Assembly: GCF_001277295.1 (NCBI RefSeq)
Contig: NZ_CP011456.1
Span: 2,232,001 to 2,296,000 of the forward strand
Direction: 5' to 3'
DNA: 64,000 nucleotides
DNA from: Anabaena sp. WA102
GTDB taxonomy: Bacteria; Cyanobacteriota; Cyanobacteriia; Cyanobacteriales; Nostocaceae
The translations under genes were made by a program, and so were the position numbers. The notes below the pieces were generated by a model. The model searched no databases. It was not told the DNA's origin and saw only the letters and a program-made list of their open reading frames with translations. This document shows, one piece after another, positions 35,776 through 45,070 of this stretch. Within the stretch, counting starts at the first letter, position 1; each line of letters begins with the position of its first letter.

Positions 35776-37053
35776 CTAAACAGGCTTGATGACAACGACA
35801 CCATAAGCATCTGGGGACAGATAATCTTTTGTAGCTTGGATTAAATCAGTGGCTGCTTGTGCTTGAATATATTGGGGGTAATTAAAGGCTGGTTCTAAGT
35901 CACCAATCAATGACTGATAATAACCATACAACCCAGCGCGATCGCTTGGTGTTTCATTTCCAAATATAAACCGATTAGCTACTCGTTGTTGAACACGGGC
36001 AATTTCTGATTCTTTGACAAATTCTGTTTGTAATCTGCGAAGATGTTGAATAATTCCTGCTTCCACAGCCGCTAAATTTTCTACATCACATTTAGCAGAA
36101 ATCGAAAACACACCTTGCAATAAATTATTCATATTACTCACAGAAATTGAAGATACCAATCCCTGTTCTTCCCGTAAATCTCGCACTAATCTAGATGTTC
36201 TCCCATGTCCTAAAATACCCGCCACAACATCAAGCGCATAAGTTTCATCTAACTCCATCAATCCAGGAACTCGCCACATCATCACTAATCTTGCTTGTTG
36301 GAGAGTTTCATCAACAACTTCTCGACGAACTATTTGTGTAAATGCAGGTTCAGGAATTGCTGCTGTTTGTGTTAGTTTATTGGTCGTTTGTTGATAATTT
36401 TTATTAAATTCTTCCGCAATAATTTCTACTAATTCTTCTACTGGTAAATTACCCACAGCAACTGCTGTAATTGACTGAGGTTGATACCAATGAGCATGAA
36501 AATCTCGCATCTGTTGCGGTTTAACTTGAGAAATAACAGATTCAGGTCCCAGCACAGGACGACGATAGGGTAAGGAATCAAAAGCAGTTTCCATGACATG
36601 ACGATAAATTCGTCGTCTAGGATTATCTTCAGAACGTCTAATTTCTTCTAAAACTACTAATCGTTCCCGTTCAAAAGCATCATCAGGAATGCTCGGATTA
36701 CAAACAACATCTATTTGCAAAGGAGCTAATTCGGCAAAATCTTTAGGCGCAGTTGTGGTGTAATAGTGGGTGTAATCTTGGCTAGTAGCAGCATTAGTCA
36801 CCGCACCGCGCTCTTCAATCCGGCGTTCAAATTCACCACTAATGAGTTTCTGCGTACCCTTAAAAATCATGTGTTCTAAAAAGTGAGCCATACCATTAAT
36901 AGCATCTGACTCCATTGCAGAACCGGTTTTTACCCAGAGGTTAAGATTAACCGCGTCTATCGGCATTTGTTCGGCGATAATCGTCAAACCGTTGGGTAAA
37001 TAGTGCAGCGTAGGTGCATTAAGGCGTGGAAATTTCAGCAGAGTTGATGTCAT
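35776..37053 (-). CDS. M16-family zinc peptidase (processing-protease-like)
   Basis: A 425-residue M16 peptidase with the inverted zinc motif HFLEHMIFKGT (HxxEH at about residues 58-62) and a distal Glu in the following helix (about residue 140, RRRIYRHVMETAF region). The C-terminal domain has the Arg/Tyr pair type VANRFIFGNETPSDRAGLYGYY. Such enzymes clip peptides in the cytoplasm or periplasm; no signal peptide is visible here. Cyanobacteria often carry two M16 genes in tandem, but only one is present. The downstream neighbour is the vWA remnant. Confidence 0.9.
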   Translation of the reverse strand: MTSTLLKFPRLNAPTLHYLPNGLTIIAEQMPIDAVNLNLWVKTGSAMESDAINGMAHFLEHMIFKGTQKLISGEFERRIEERGAVTNAATSQDYTHYYTTTAPKDFAELAPLQIDVVCNPSIPDDAFERERLVVLEEIRRSEDNPRRRIYRHVMETAFDSLPYRRPVLGPESVISQVKPQQMRDFHAHWYQPQSITAVAVGNLPVEELVEIIAEEFNKNYQQTTNKLTQTAAIPEPAFTQIVRREVVDETLQQARLVMMWRVPGLMELDETYALDVVAGILGHGRTSRLVRDLREEQGLVSSISVSNMNNLLQGVFSISAKCDVENLAAVEAGIIQHLRRLQTEFVKESEIARVQQRVANRFIFGNETPSDRAGLYGYYQSLIGDLEPAFNYPQYIQAQAATDLIQATKDYLSPDAYGVVVIKPV

Positions 37054-37184
37054 TGGTTGTGGTGAGTGAAGAGCTATGTTACTTTTTCTATATTACAACT
37101 TTCTTGATGGTGTAAACCTTTTGCGGACAAGAAGTCAGAATTAAACGCAGATAAACGCAGATGAACACAGATAATTTTAGTCCT

Positions 37185-38090
37185 TTAGATTTCTAATTTT
37201 CCAGTTTTGTTGTATTTTTGCAAAATTCCTATCACAACTGCTGGTATTTCTAAATGAGGCAGAATTCCCGTATCGGGTATTTCATGAAAACCCTGAATTG
37301 CCTCAGTATTTAAATTTGCTAACCGTCGTCCTAATTGCATATTTGTAAATTGGGCATTTTCGCCCCACAACATCACAGTGGGAACTTGAAGTTGTTGAAT
37401 ATATAAACTCAAATCAAAATACAAATTTCCTCGTAAAAAAGACAAAGCTGCAAACTTAGCTTGATATCTTTGTGCAGAACTTAAATAAGCTGACACCATT
37501 TCTTGTGTCACTCTTTCCGGTTTAGCAAATAGAAAACTCTGCAAAAAGTTTCTCACTGCAATTTCATTTTCTGCACCTAAAGCATAAATTAAATTATCTA
37601 CTAACGGTGTATTAATTAAAGAAAGTGGTAATCTTCTCCCTGCACCTTCTCCAAAATCATTAAAACCCGCAGGACAAACTAAAAATAAAGCGTTGAATAA
37701 ATCGGGATAAGTAACAGCCAGACGAATAGTAAAAGCCGCAGTTAAAGAAGATGCTATGACGGTTACAGGTTGATCACAAGTTTGCGAAATGAACTCAAGA
37801 ATCGTCGTTAAATAATCTTCAATTTGATAATCTCTCACAGGGTGAGCAGATTTTCCCCAGCCAATTAAATCCGGGGCTAAAATTCGATATTTTGACGCAT
37901 AAGCTGGGTAAATTTTTGACCATTCATAAGCAGACGCACCACCACCAAAGTTATGTAGAAACAATAATGGTGGTAAATCTTGATTTTTGGTATTTTCCCA
38001 AGGAGTGCTAATTTGGGTATAATAAACCATTGCCCCCAAAGATGTATGAATGAATTTACTACCAAAACCCGGAGGTTGAAATTTCAGCAT
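37185..38090 (-). CDS. Alpha/beta hydrolase
   Basis: A 301-residue alpha/beta-hydrolase. LLFLHNFGGGASAYEW forms the oxyanion region. The nucleophile elbow is VIASSLTAA (Ser near 113), an unusual A-S-S-L in place of G-x-S-x-G. The acid is likely in VMLWGENAQF, and a His in PHLEIP near the end. The cap region lies about 150-220. Close cyanobacterial relatives are uncharacterised and sometimes chlorophyllase- or haloperoxidase-like. It lies 2 bases downstream of the HugZ-like gene, so the two are probably one operon. Confidence 0.8.
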   Translation of the reverse strand: MLKFQPPGFGSKFIHTSLGAMVYYTQISTPWENTKNQDLPPLLFLHNFGGGASAYEWSKIYPAYASKYRILAPDLIGWGKSAHPVRDYQIEDYLTTILEFISQTCDQPVTVIASSLTAAFTIRLAVTYPDLFNALFLVCPAGFNDFGEGAGRRLPLSLINTPLVDNLIYALGAENEIAVRNFLQSFLFAKPERVTQEMVSAYLSSAQRYQAKFAALSFLRGNLYFDLSLYIQQLQVPTVMLWGENAQFTNMQLGRRLANLNTEAIQGFHEIPDTGILPHLEIPAVVIGILQKYNKTGKLEI

Positions 38091-38092
38091 AA

Positions 38093-38608
38093 TTATGAAA
38101 GTGAATCCTTGGTAATTTGTACAAGTTGATTTATATTGTCGTTACTAATATTATACGCAGCCCCAAACCCAATTACAAAACGTCCAGTCTTCGGTGTCAG
38201 TTGCAAAATCCGAAAATCTGGTAAATTGCGTAATGTAGAAATCAGTTCTCCAAAACGAAGCTGAAATTTATCAACAATTTGCTGCCATTTTTCAGTTTCC
38301 CTTTCTATCAAATTTGCGGTACAATCAAAGTTTAACCGCCGACGAGCAAAAATCTGTTTAGTTTTAATTTCGTCATCAATAAATAGAACACTTACAAAAG
38401 GATGATTTTGAATATTTTGCGTATGAGTAGCTAGTCCACTCACATAAATATAGATGTTCTTGTCATCATCCATCACAAAAGGAGCATAACTAGCATTAGG
38501 GATGCCTTGTGTATTTACCGTACTAATAATAATGCTGGTAAATTCTTCAGGAAATTTTTCATATTCAGCTTGGGCGTTGGCAAATTGGCTCATCACGGCA
38601 ATTATCAT
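38093..38608 (-). CDS. HugZ-like pyridoxamine-phosphate-oxidase-fold protein
   Basis: A 171-residue split-barrel protein. Segments TVNTQGIPNASYAPFVMDDD, ASYAPFV and IYIYVSGLATHTQNI match the PNPOx/HugZ fold. The ending GRFVIGFGAAYNI resembles the C-terminal heme-contacting loop of HugZ/HutZ heme oxygenases. Heme degradation or storage is therefore possible, but flavin or other oxidoreductase functions remain open. A second start (MSQFANAQ, five codons in) is equally plausible. It is co-directional with the hydrolase 2 bases downstream. Confidence 0.72.
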   Translation of the reverse strand: MIIAVMSQFANAQAEYEKFPEEFTSIIISTVNTQGIPNASYAPFVMDDDKNIYIYVSGLATHTQNIQNHPFVSVLFIDDEIKTKQIFARRRLNFDCTANLIERETEKWQQIVDKFQLRFGELISTLRNLPDFRILQLTPKTGRFVIGFGAAYNISNDNINQLVQITKDSLS

Positions 38609-38650
38609 ATTCTATGAGCATTATACCAAAAAATAGTAATCTGGCTATCC

Positions 38651-38683
38651 AGATCCCCGACTTCTCAAAGAAGTCGGGGATCT
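38651..38683. repeat. 33-bp dispersed hairpin repeat, copy 2
   Basis: AGATCCCCGACTTCT arms lie between two divergent genes, so this copy is not acting as a terminator for either. Confidence 0.9.
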
Positions 38684-38738
38684 AAATCTACAAAAAATTG
38701 ATACAATAACACTAAAATACCATGTTTAAATCGTAACT

Positions 38739-40223
38739 ATGAATAATAACAACCGCTCTCAATGGGATTTATGCAGGTTTATTAAAACCCTAACTTACTT
38801 TGAAGTATTTCCGATTCTTAATTGGATTCAAAAATTATTTCCAGGTAGTTCCACAGATTATCAAGATAGACCAAAACAAGGAGGAAATATGGCTGTAATT
38901 CTGGTAGCTGGTGCAACGGGTGGTGTGGGTAAACGAGTTGTTAAGAACTTAATAACACAGGGTTATAATGTGCGCTGTTTAGTTCGGGATATTGAAAAAG
39001 CGCGGCAAGTTTTGGGTGATGATATTAATTTGGTAGTTGGAGATATTACCAAACCAGAGACTTTGACAAATTTAGTTATGGCTAATATTCAAGCTGTAAT
39101 TTGTTGTACGTCAGTGCGTGTTCAACCTGTGGAGGGAGATACACCCGATAGAGCAAAATATAATCAAGGTGTGAAATTTTATCTGCCGGAAATTGTCGGG
39201 GATACACCAGAAAATGTTGAATATCAAGGTGTGAAAAATTTAGTAACAGCGGCCGCAAAATATCTGGTTGCTGCGGGTGAAAAACCGATATTTGATTTTA
39301 CGAAACCATCAGATGAAATCAAAAATATCTGGGGTGCTTTAGATGATGTGGTTATGGGGGGTGTTAGTGCTAGTAGTTTCCAAATTAGGGAAAATACAGC
39401 AGTATTTACAGGTAATGTTTCTACTGCTAATTCTGGGGGGTTTGCTTCGGTGAGAACTAAGAATTTTTCACCTCTGCTGGATTTATCTGGCTATCAAGGT
39501 GTGAAATTGCGGGTTAAAGGTGATGGACAACGTTATAAAATATTTATCCGCACAGAGTCAACTTGGGATGGTGTTGGTTATAGCTATTCTTTTGATACTG
39601 TTGCTAATACTTGGCTAGATATTCAGATTCCTTTTACAGATTTAGTTCCCGTATTTCGTGCCAAAATTGTTAAAGACTGTCCACCAATGGACATTAGCAA
39701 AGTTTGTTCTGTGCAATTAATGTTGAGTAAGTTTGAATATGATGGTGCTTTAAATCCTGCATTTAATCCGGGGGGTTTCGCGCTGGAAGTTGCTTCCATT
39801 CAAGCTTATGGGGGGGAAACTTTACCTCAATTTGTATTAATCAGTTCCGCTGGGGTAACTCGTCCTGGAAGACCAGGAATTAATTTAGATGAAGAACCAC
39901 CAGCAGTGAGATTAAATGACCAATTGGGAGGGATTTTAACCTGGAAGTTGCGAGGAGAAGAAAGCCTGAAAGCTAGTGGAATTCCCTATACAATTATTAG
40001 GCCTTGTGCTTTGACGGAAGCAGCAGGAGGGAAGGAGTTAATTTTTGAGCAAGGTGATAATATTAGAGGAAAAGTTAGCCGTGATGATGTTGCGGAAATT
40101 TGTGTTAGAGCAATTAAAGAACCAAAAGCAAGTTATCTCACTTTTGAAGTTAAGGAGAGTGAAATAATTGCTAATAATCTAGATTGGAAAAATCTATTTT
40201 CTTCTTTGCAAGCTGATAAATAG
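38739..40223 (+). CDS. NAD(P)-binding SDR protein with an inserted CIA30 domain
   Basis: A 494-residue fusion. After a 50-residue N-terminus (MNNNNRSQWDLCRFIKTLTY) comes a Rossmann motif ILVAGATGGVGKRVV (about 53-67). About residues 150-335 form a CIA30 beta-sandwich (WGALDDVVMGGVSASSFQ, then FTGNVSTANSGGFASVRTKN). The SDR part resumes with FVLISSAGVTRPGRPGIN and IPYTIIRPCALTE. The CIA30 domain therefore sits inside the SDR fold. CIA30 is tied to complex I assembly in mitochondria; its role here is unknown. A strong internal site, AAGGAGG before ATG 38889 (MAVILV), could give a shorter 444-residue form. Confidence 0.85.
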   Translation: MNNNNRSQWDLCRFIKTLTYFEVFPILNWIQKLFPGSSTDYQDRPKQGGNMAVILVAGATGGVGKRVVKNLITQGYNVRCLVRDIEKARQVLGDDINLVVGDITKPETLTNLVMANIQAVICCTSVRVQPVEGDTPDRAKYNQGVKFYLPEIVGDTPENVEYQGVKNLVTAAAKYLVAAGEKPIFDFTKPSDEIKNIWGALDDVVMGGVSASSFQIRENTAVFTGNVSTANSGGFASVRTKNFSPLLDLSGYQGVKLRVKGDGQRYKIFIRTESTWDGVGYSYSFDTVANTWLDIQIPFTDLVPVFRAKIVKDCPPMDISKVCSVQLMLSKFEYDGALNPAFNPGGFALEVASIQAYGGETLPQFVLISSAGVTRPGRPGINLDEEPPAVRLNDQLGGILTWKLRGEESLKASGIPYTIIRPCALTEAAGGKELIFEQGDNIRGKVSRDDVAEICVRAIKEPKASYLTFEVKESEIIANNLDWKNLFSSLQADK

Positions 40224-40340
40224 AAATTGATTAATTAGCAATTTTGTTGGGTTTCCTTTGTCAACCCAACCTACAATTTTTATTTTTTATTTAAGTAATT
40301 GATAATATGATCTTAAAAAGATGGTTAATTAAACTCTATT

Positions 40341-41159
40341 ATGACAATAAACAAAACTTTCGTGCCTGTGGCTTTAACTATTGCTGGTTCTGATAGTGGT
40401 GGGGGTGCAGGAATTCAAACTGATTTACGGACTTTTGCTTTTCACTGTGTTCACGGAACAAGTGCTATTACCTGCATTACAGCCCAAAATACTGTGGGAG
40501 TTAGTAGGGTTGATGCGATCGCTCCCCAGTCTATTATCGCTCAAATTCAGGCGGTTGTAGAGGACATTGGTGTACAGGCTGCAAAAACGGGAATGTTACT
40601 CAATCAAGAAATTATTTTGGCTGTAGCCCAGCAAATAACAGCTTATAAAATTGAGAATCTAGTGGTTGATCCTGTGATGGTATCACGCACAAGAGCGCAA
40701 TTAATTGATGATGATGCCATACAAACCCTGCGGAATACTCTAATTCCCTTAGCAGCTATTATTACCCCAAATCGTTATGAAGCGCAGATTTTAAGCGGGT
40801 TAGAAATTACTTCTTTAGCAGATATGCAAGCAGCAGCGGAAATTATCCACAGGGAATTGGGAGTTAAGGCTGTTTTAGTCAAGGGTGGGGGAATGTATGG
40901 GAATTTGCGGGGTGTTGATGTTTGGTTTGATGGGGAACAATTGGAGATTTTGACAACGAAACAGGTAGAGACAAAAAATACTCATGGTACAGGTTGTACT
41001 CTATCAGCGGCGATCGCTGCTAATCTAGCTTTAGGTAAAGACCTATGGACATCAGTGCAAATAGCCAAGGAATATGTGACAAATGCCCTTACCTATTCCT
41101 TAGATATTGGCAAAGGACAAGGACCAGTGGGACACTTTTTCCCATTATTGATCAAATAA
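40341..41159 (+). CDS. thiD: Hydroxymethylpyrimidine/phosphomethylpyrimidine kinase
   Basis: A 272-residue ThiD that phosphorylates HMP and HMP-P in thiamine synthesis. LTIAGSDSGGGAGIQTDLRT is the substrate-binding start. VVDPVMVSRTRAQL and ITPNRYEAQIL are ribokinase-superfamily motifs. ETKNTHGTGCTLSAAIAANLA near residue 215 carries the anion hole and catalytic residue (a Cys in ThiD-type enzymes). The length is normal. No TPP riboswitch was recognised in the short upstream region. Confidence 0.94.
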   Translation: MTINKTFVPVALTIAGSDSGGGAGIQTDLRTFAFHCVHGTSAITCITAQNTVGVSRVDAIAPQSIIAQIQAVVEDIGVQAAKTGMLLNQEIILAVAQQITAYKIENLVVDPVMVSRTRAQLIDDDAIQTLRNTLIPLAAIITPNRYEAQILSGLEITSLADMQAAAEIIHRELGVKAVLVKGGGMYGNLRGVDVWFDGEQLEILTTKQVETKNTHGTGCTLSAAIAANLALGKDLWTSVQIAKEYVTNALTYSLDIGKGQGPVGHFFPLLIK

Positions 41160-41386
41160 ATTTATTTATTAATCGTTGTATTAATTACATAAAATCAGTT
41201 AATATACTGGTAGTTTTAATTATTTAACCCTTCTTGCTTCTTTTTTCATTCTCGACTCCTGATATTTTTCCCCATCTTTGCCTTTTGTGCATTTTTCTAT
41301 GATTCTTGGGCATAATCTCATAAATAATCATATTCTGGTTTTGCGTACCCTTACTCTAACTACCGTATTTTGATACTAAAATCTCC

Positions 41387-42046
41387 ATGAAAACAACTAC
41401 AGGATCTCACTATAGCCAACCAACTAATAACTACCCCCCTTCTGTTCCCCTCTGCGTTTATCGAGAGTTGACAGCGGAGTTACAAGCAGTCCAATCTAAA
41501 TTGGATGTCATTACCAGTCATAATCAGAAATTAGTCCAAGAAAATCAACAACTGCGGCAAGAAATTACTAAGGTGATTCAGTCTTGCTTAGAACTGCAAA
41601 AGCTAGTTAGTACACCATCACCCAGTTCTCCCGCACCATCTCTATCTGATCATGAAGTTAATTACCCACCTCAGCCTCAGCCGACACCTCATTATCATCA
41701 GGAGGTAAAACACACATCTAAACCAACTATTACCGCAGAATCTCCGCGTCAGCCAACAAATCGTCCCCGACCAAAAACATCAACAAAACCTACCCCTTCT
41801 GAAAACCGTCATCAGGAGTCTACTGCACCAAGGATAAATATAAACTTACCAGTATCAGAAACAGTATTTATAGAAGAACAGAAAGTTAACTACTATCCCC
41901 AATCTAAGTCTGAGGGTAAAGGCTTAAATGGTTGGTGGCTGGCAATAACCATTATATTCATTATGATAACTGGTTTTGCCGCTGGGTATTTAATTGTGCG
42001 CCCTTTATTCCAAAATCAAACCCCACCTTCAACAATTAAAAATTGA
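41387..42046 (+). CDS. Hypothetical protein with N-terminal coiled coil and C-terminal membrane helix
   Basis: A 219-residue protein I cannot assign to a family. A coiled coil lies at about 27-70 (ELTAELQAVQSKLDVITSHN). A disordered Pro/Ser/Thr-rich part covers about 75-150, and one membrane helix about 184-207 (WWLAITIIFIMITGFAAGYL). It is probably tail-anchored, with the coiled coil in the cytoplasm. Similar layouts occur in uncharacterised Nostocales proteins. No operon partners: it is flanked by thiD and a convergent ndhH. Confidence 0.65.
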   Translation: MKTTTGSHYSQPTNNYPPSVPLCVYRELTAELQAVQSKLDVITSHNQKLVQENQQLRQEITKVIQSCLELQKLVSTPSPSSPAPSLSDHEVNYPPQPQPTPHYHQEVKHTSKPTITAESPRQPTNRPRPKTSTKPTPSENRHQESTAPRININLPVSETVFIEEQKVNYYPQSKSEGKGLNGWWLAITIIFIMITGFAAGYLIVRPLFQNQTPPSTIKN

Positions 42047-42082
42047 AAATTCGTAGCCAATTAGACATTAGGTGGCAGGTAA

Positions 42083-42112
42083 TGTAGAGACGTTCCATGG
42101 AACGTCTCTACA
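42083..42112. repeat. Perfect 30-bp palindrome, copy 2
   Basis: Identical to 27071-27100. It lies between the convergent ends of the hypothetical gene and ndhH, where it could end transcription from both sides. Confidence 0.9.
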
Positions 42113-42164
42113 AGAATTCCAGAAGATACACATTGAAGTCCTTGTCCTGGAGTATCAAGATTGA

Positions 42165-43349
42165 TTATCTATCAACAGAACCCATAATTACGTCAATACT
42201 ACCGAGAATAACAACAATATCTGCTACTTTCATTCCTCGGAGTAAATGAGGTAGAATTTGTAGGTTGTTGAAATCTGCGGCGCGAATTTTCCAGCGCCAG
42301 GGGAAAACATTATTATCACCTACTAAATAAATTCCTAATTCTCCCTTACCACTTTCAACACGGGAGTAGATTTCACCCTTGGGAACTTTGAAAGTAGGAG
42401 AAACTTTTTTAGCAACGAATTGGTAATCAAAAGCATCCCACTCGGATTTTTTCCCAGCCATTAACCGCTTGGCTTCTAGGTTTTCGTAGGGTCCACCGGG
42501 TAATCCAGCGATCGCTTGCCGAACTATTTTAACAGACTCGCGCATTTCTCGCATCCGTACCATGTAACGTGCAAGACAATCACCAACAGTTTCCCACTGA
42601 ACATCCCAATCGAAATCATCGTAACACTCGTAGTGGTCAACTTTTCGTAAATCCCATTTTACCCCAGAAGCCCGTAACATTGGTCCAGAAAGTCCCCAGT
42701 TAATCGCTTCTTCACGGCTAATAGTTCCCAAACCCTCAATCCGGCGGCGGAAAATCGGGTTATTAGTAACTAAGCGTTCATATTCATCCACTTTGGGAAT
42801 AAAGTAGTCACAGAAATCTAAACACTTATCTACCCAACCATAAGGTAAATCCGCAGCTACACCACCAACTCGGAAATAATTATGATTAACCATGCGGTAG
42901 CCAGTTGCAGCTTCCCACAGATCATAAATCATTTCCCGTTCCCGGAATTGGTAGAAAAAGGGTGTTTGTGCGCCTACGTCAGCCAAGAATGGACCAAACC
43001 ATAATAGGTGGTTCGCAATGCGGTTTAATTCCAGCATAATCACGCGAATATAGCTGGCACGTTTAGGAACGGTGATACCCGCTAATTTTTCCGGTGCGTT
43101 AACTGTCACCGCTTCATTAAACATCCCCGCAGCGTAGTCCCAACGGCTAACGTAGGGGACATACATGATTGTAGAACGGTTTTCGGCAATTTTCTCCATT
43201 CCCCGGTGTAGATAGCCAATAACTGGTTCGCAGTCAACGACATCTTCACCATCTAGGGTCATGATTAAACGTAGGACTCCGTGCATTGATGGGTGATGAG
43301 GACCCATATTTAGCACCATCGGTTCAGTGCGGGTTTCGATTCTACTCAT
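42165..43349 (-). CDS. ndhH: NAD(P)H-quinone oxidoreductase subunit H
   Basis: A 394-residue 49-kDa-type subunit of the thylakoid NDH-1 complex, used in cyclic electron flow, respiration and CO2 uptake. The start TEPMVLNMGPHHPSMHGVLRL and GYLHRGMEKIAENRS are classic. NHLLWFGPFLADVGAQTPFF and GVAADLPYGW follow, and it ends VADIVVILGSIDVIMGSVDR. The length equals that of other cyanobacterial NdhH. It stands alone, as is usual in cyanobacteria. Confidence 0.97.
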   Translation of the reverse strand: MSRIETRTEPMVLNMGPHHPSMHGVLRLIMTLDGEDVVDCEPVIGYLHRGMEKIAENRSTIMYVPYVSRWDYAAGMFNEAVTVNAPEKLAGITVPKRASYIRVIMLELNRIANHLLWFGPFLADVGAQTPFFYQFREREMIYDLWEAATGYRMVNHNYFRVGGVAADLPYGWVDKCLDFCDYFIPKVDEYERLVTNNPIFRRRIEGLGTISREEAINWGLSGPMLRASGVKWDLRKVDHYECYDDFDWDVQWETVGDCLARYMVRMREMRESVKIVRQAIAGLPGGPYENLEAKRLMAGKKSEWDAFDYQFVAKKVSPTFKVPKGEIYSRVESGKGELGIYLVGDNNVFPWRWKIRAADFNNLQILPHLLRGMKVADIVVILGSIDVIMGSVDR

Positions 43350-43808
43350 AGATTTTGCTGTTCTCCCGTTGTGGATGTTGTAAATTGACCCGCTAAGATT
43401 AACCTGCCACGATTGTTATTGTCTGCCAAAATTTAGCTTATAGGGATAATTTCTAGGTTATCTCTACAGGTGACGTTGGAGAGAGAATAGCAGAGTCGGT
43501 TTTGTACTTGATGTTTTATTTTGTGCAGCTTCTTCAATTATTATAGGTAAGCCTGATATATAAGGGATTGAGAATCTGGATTTTTTTCATGTACCTGGGG
43601 TTGTGGGAATGGGAAAAATCTTCCCGGTGCAGATGACTAAACTATAATTGTATCAATGGCTTGGTGATTTTGCTGATTTTGTCTTCGTGGCAAGATAGAT
43701 TTAATTTATAATTACTCTAATTAATATCTATAGTTAAATTTTAGCTCACGCAAAGGCGCAAAGGCGCAAAGTAAGAGAAGCAGAGTTTTTAAGGGGTGTG
43801 ATTTAGTT
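43350..43808. other. Gene-free stretch upstream of ndhH
   Basis: Presumed ndhH promoter region on the minus strand. Near 43744-43771 it carries the dispersed motif CTCACGCAAAGGCGCAAAGG. Nothing else was recognised. Confidence 0.4.
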
Positions 43809-44432
43809 ATGAATTATTTGCAAGTTTATTTTCAGGAAGTTAATCAAGTTTATCAAGGACAAAATGCTACTGAGCATAGTTATCGTCCAGCTTTGAGGAA
43901 GTTAATGGAGTCTTTAGATTCTGGTATTCAAGCTATTAATGAACCGGAAAGAATCGCTTGCGGTGCGCCGGATTTTTTGGTAAAGAATGGTGTTTTAGAT
44001 GTTGGTCATATTGAAGCTAAAGAGGAGAAAGAAACCCCAAAGGATTATTAGATGATTATGTAAAGTTTATCCGTTTCGCTCAACATCGAGTACCGGAAAC
44101 GGGTTTTAATGAAAGCAACAGCAACAGAAATTTCTATTTATGCTATTCCTGGTTCTGATCTTGTCGAACAAGTCAAATATAATGAAAATCATCAACAAAT
44201 TTGGATAAATTCCGAACAGTATTTTGATCAAGTTCCCTCGCAAATTTGGAATTTTTATATTGGAGGTTATCAAGTTTGTCAAAAATGGCTGAAAGATAGA
44301 AAAGGGAGACAATTGAATTTTGATGATATTAGCCATTATCAAAATATAATTTCCATCATATCGGAAACTGTAAAGATTATGGAAGATGTTGATCAAATAA
44401 TTGAAAAATATGGCGGTTTTCCGTTAGAATAA
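43809..44432 (+). pseudogene. Type ISP restriction-modification gene with its centre deleted
   Basis: Two fragments of one large gene. The first (43809-44051, 80 codons) has MNYLQVYFQEVNQVYQGQNA, RPALRKLMESL and RIACGAPDFLV, as at the N-terminus of type ISP endonuclease-methyltransferase proteins. The second (from 44109) has IPGSDLVEQVKY, INSEQYFDQVPSQIWNFYIG and GYQVCQKWLKDRKGR, as at the extreme C-terminus of the same family. Only about 57 bases separate them, where some 800 or more residues of nuclease, helicase and N6-adenine methylase should lie. The gene must be inactive. It marks a deletion scar. Confidence 0.8.
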
Positions 44433-44444
44433 GATTAATAAAAT

Positions 44445-44563
44445 CCCGGCGAATGGAATTCGCGGCTACACAAGCAAAGTCCGCCTTTGCGGACTAAATT
44501 AAGAACCCACGAAGGTGGGTTTCGTCTGTGTAGATGCGGTTTCTAACCGCCGCTTGTTCAAAA
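44445..44563. repeat. Dispersed multi-hairpin repeat
   Basis: Consecutive hairpins: CGGCGAATGGAATTCGCGG, AGTCCGCCTTTGCGGACT, AACCCACGAAGGTGGGTT and GCGGTTTCTAACCGC. This is a composite repeat widespread in filamentous cyanobacteria. It directly follows the deleted restriction gene. Confidence 0.7.
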
Positions 44564-44589
44564 TATGATCAATATTCTCGATATTTATA

Positions 44590-45012
44590 ATGAACAAAAC
44601 ATCTGAACAAAAATTTTTGGAAGCTTTAGATATTTGTGAATCATTAATTGATTTTAAATATCGTCCTACCAATTCAACCTATCAAGCAATAGAGTTATTT
44701 TGTGAAATTGGTAAAAATCTTTCTGAATTACTAGAATTATGCCAAAAATATTCTATTAAAATTGAAAAAATCTGTGCCATTATTAATGAATATGGAACAA
44801 GTATAGATAATTGGCGCGTTGATTGTTCTCTTGGTTTTGGTGTAAAAGATCATTGTGGCTTTTTGAATTTTTTCCTAAATATTGATAGTGGTAAGTTTGA
44901 ATATTTTACAGACAATTTTACAACACCTGAACAAATTGCTAAATTATTTAAAGATTGGAAGGGAATTGATTTTAATTCTGTCATTGAAAAGCAAAAAGCA
45001 CTTACATTTTAA
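44590..45012 (+). CDS. Hypothetical protein
   Basis: A 140-residue acidic protein with helical first half (EQKFLEALDICESLIDFKYR, ELLELCQKYSIKIEKICAII) and a beta-rich second half (GFGVKDHCGFLNFFLNIDSG, KFEYFTDN). I do not recognise the family. It has no membrane segment. Very AT-rich codons, like its decayed neighbours, suggest an accessory gene. The local debris (restriction remnant, interrupted frame) fits a defence or toxin-antitoxin neighbourhood, but nothing in the protein proves it. Confidence 0.5.
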   Translation: MNKTSEQKFLEALDICESLIDFKYRPTNSTYQAIELFCEIGKNLSELLELCQKYSIKIEKICAIINEYGTSIDNWRVDCSLGFGVKDHCGFLNFFLNIDSGKFEYFTDNFTTPEQIAKLFKDWKGIDFNSVIEKQKALTF

Positions 45013-45070
45013 TAAATCAAAAGTATTATCTAAACTTAGTTAAGCAAAATTGTCAATTAAGGAGATATTT

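Noticed and set aside
41045..41227. 60-codon plus frame overlapping the end of thiD
   Set aside because: Out-of-frame shadow of thiD running into AT-rich spacer.
44106..44396. 96-codon minus frame
   Set aside because: Shadow of the restriction-gene C-terminal fragment on the plus strand, which has clear family motifs.
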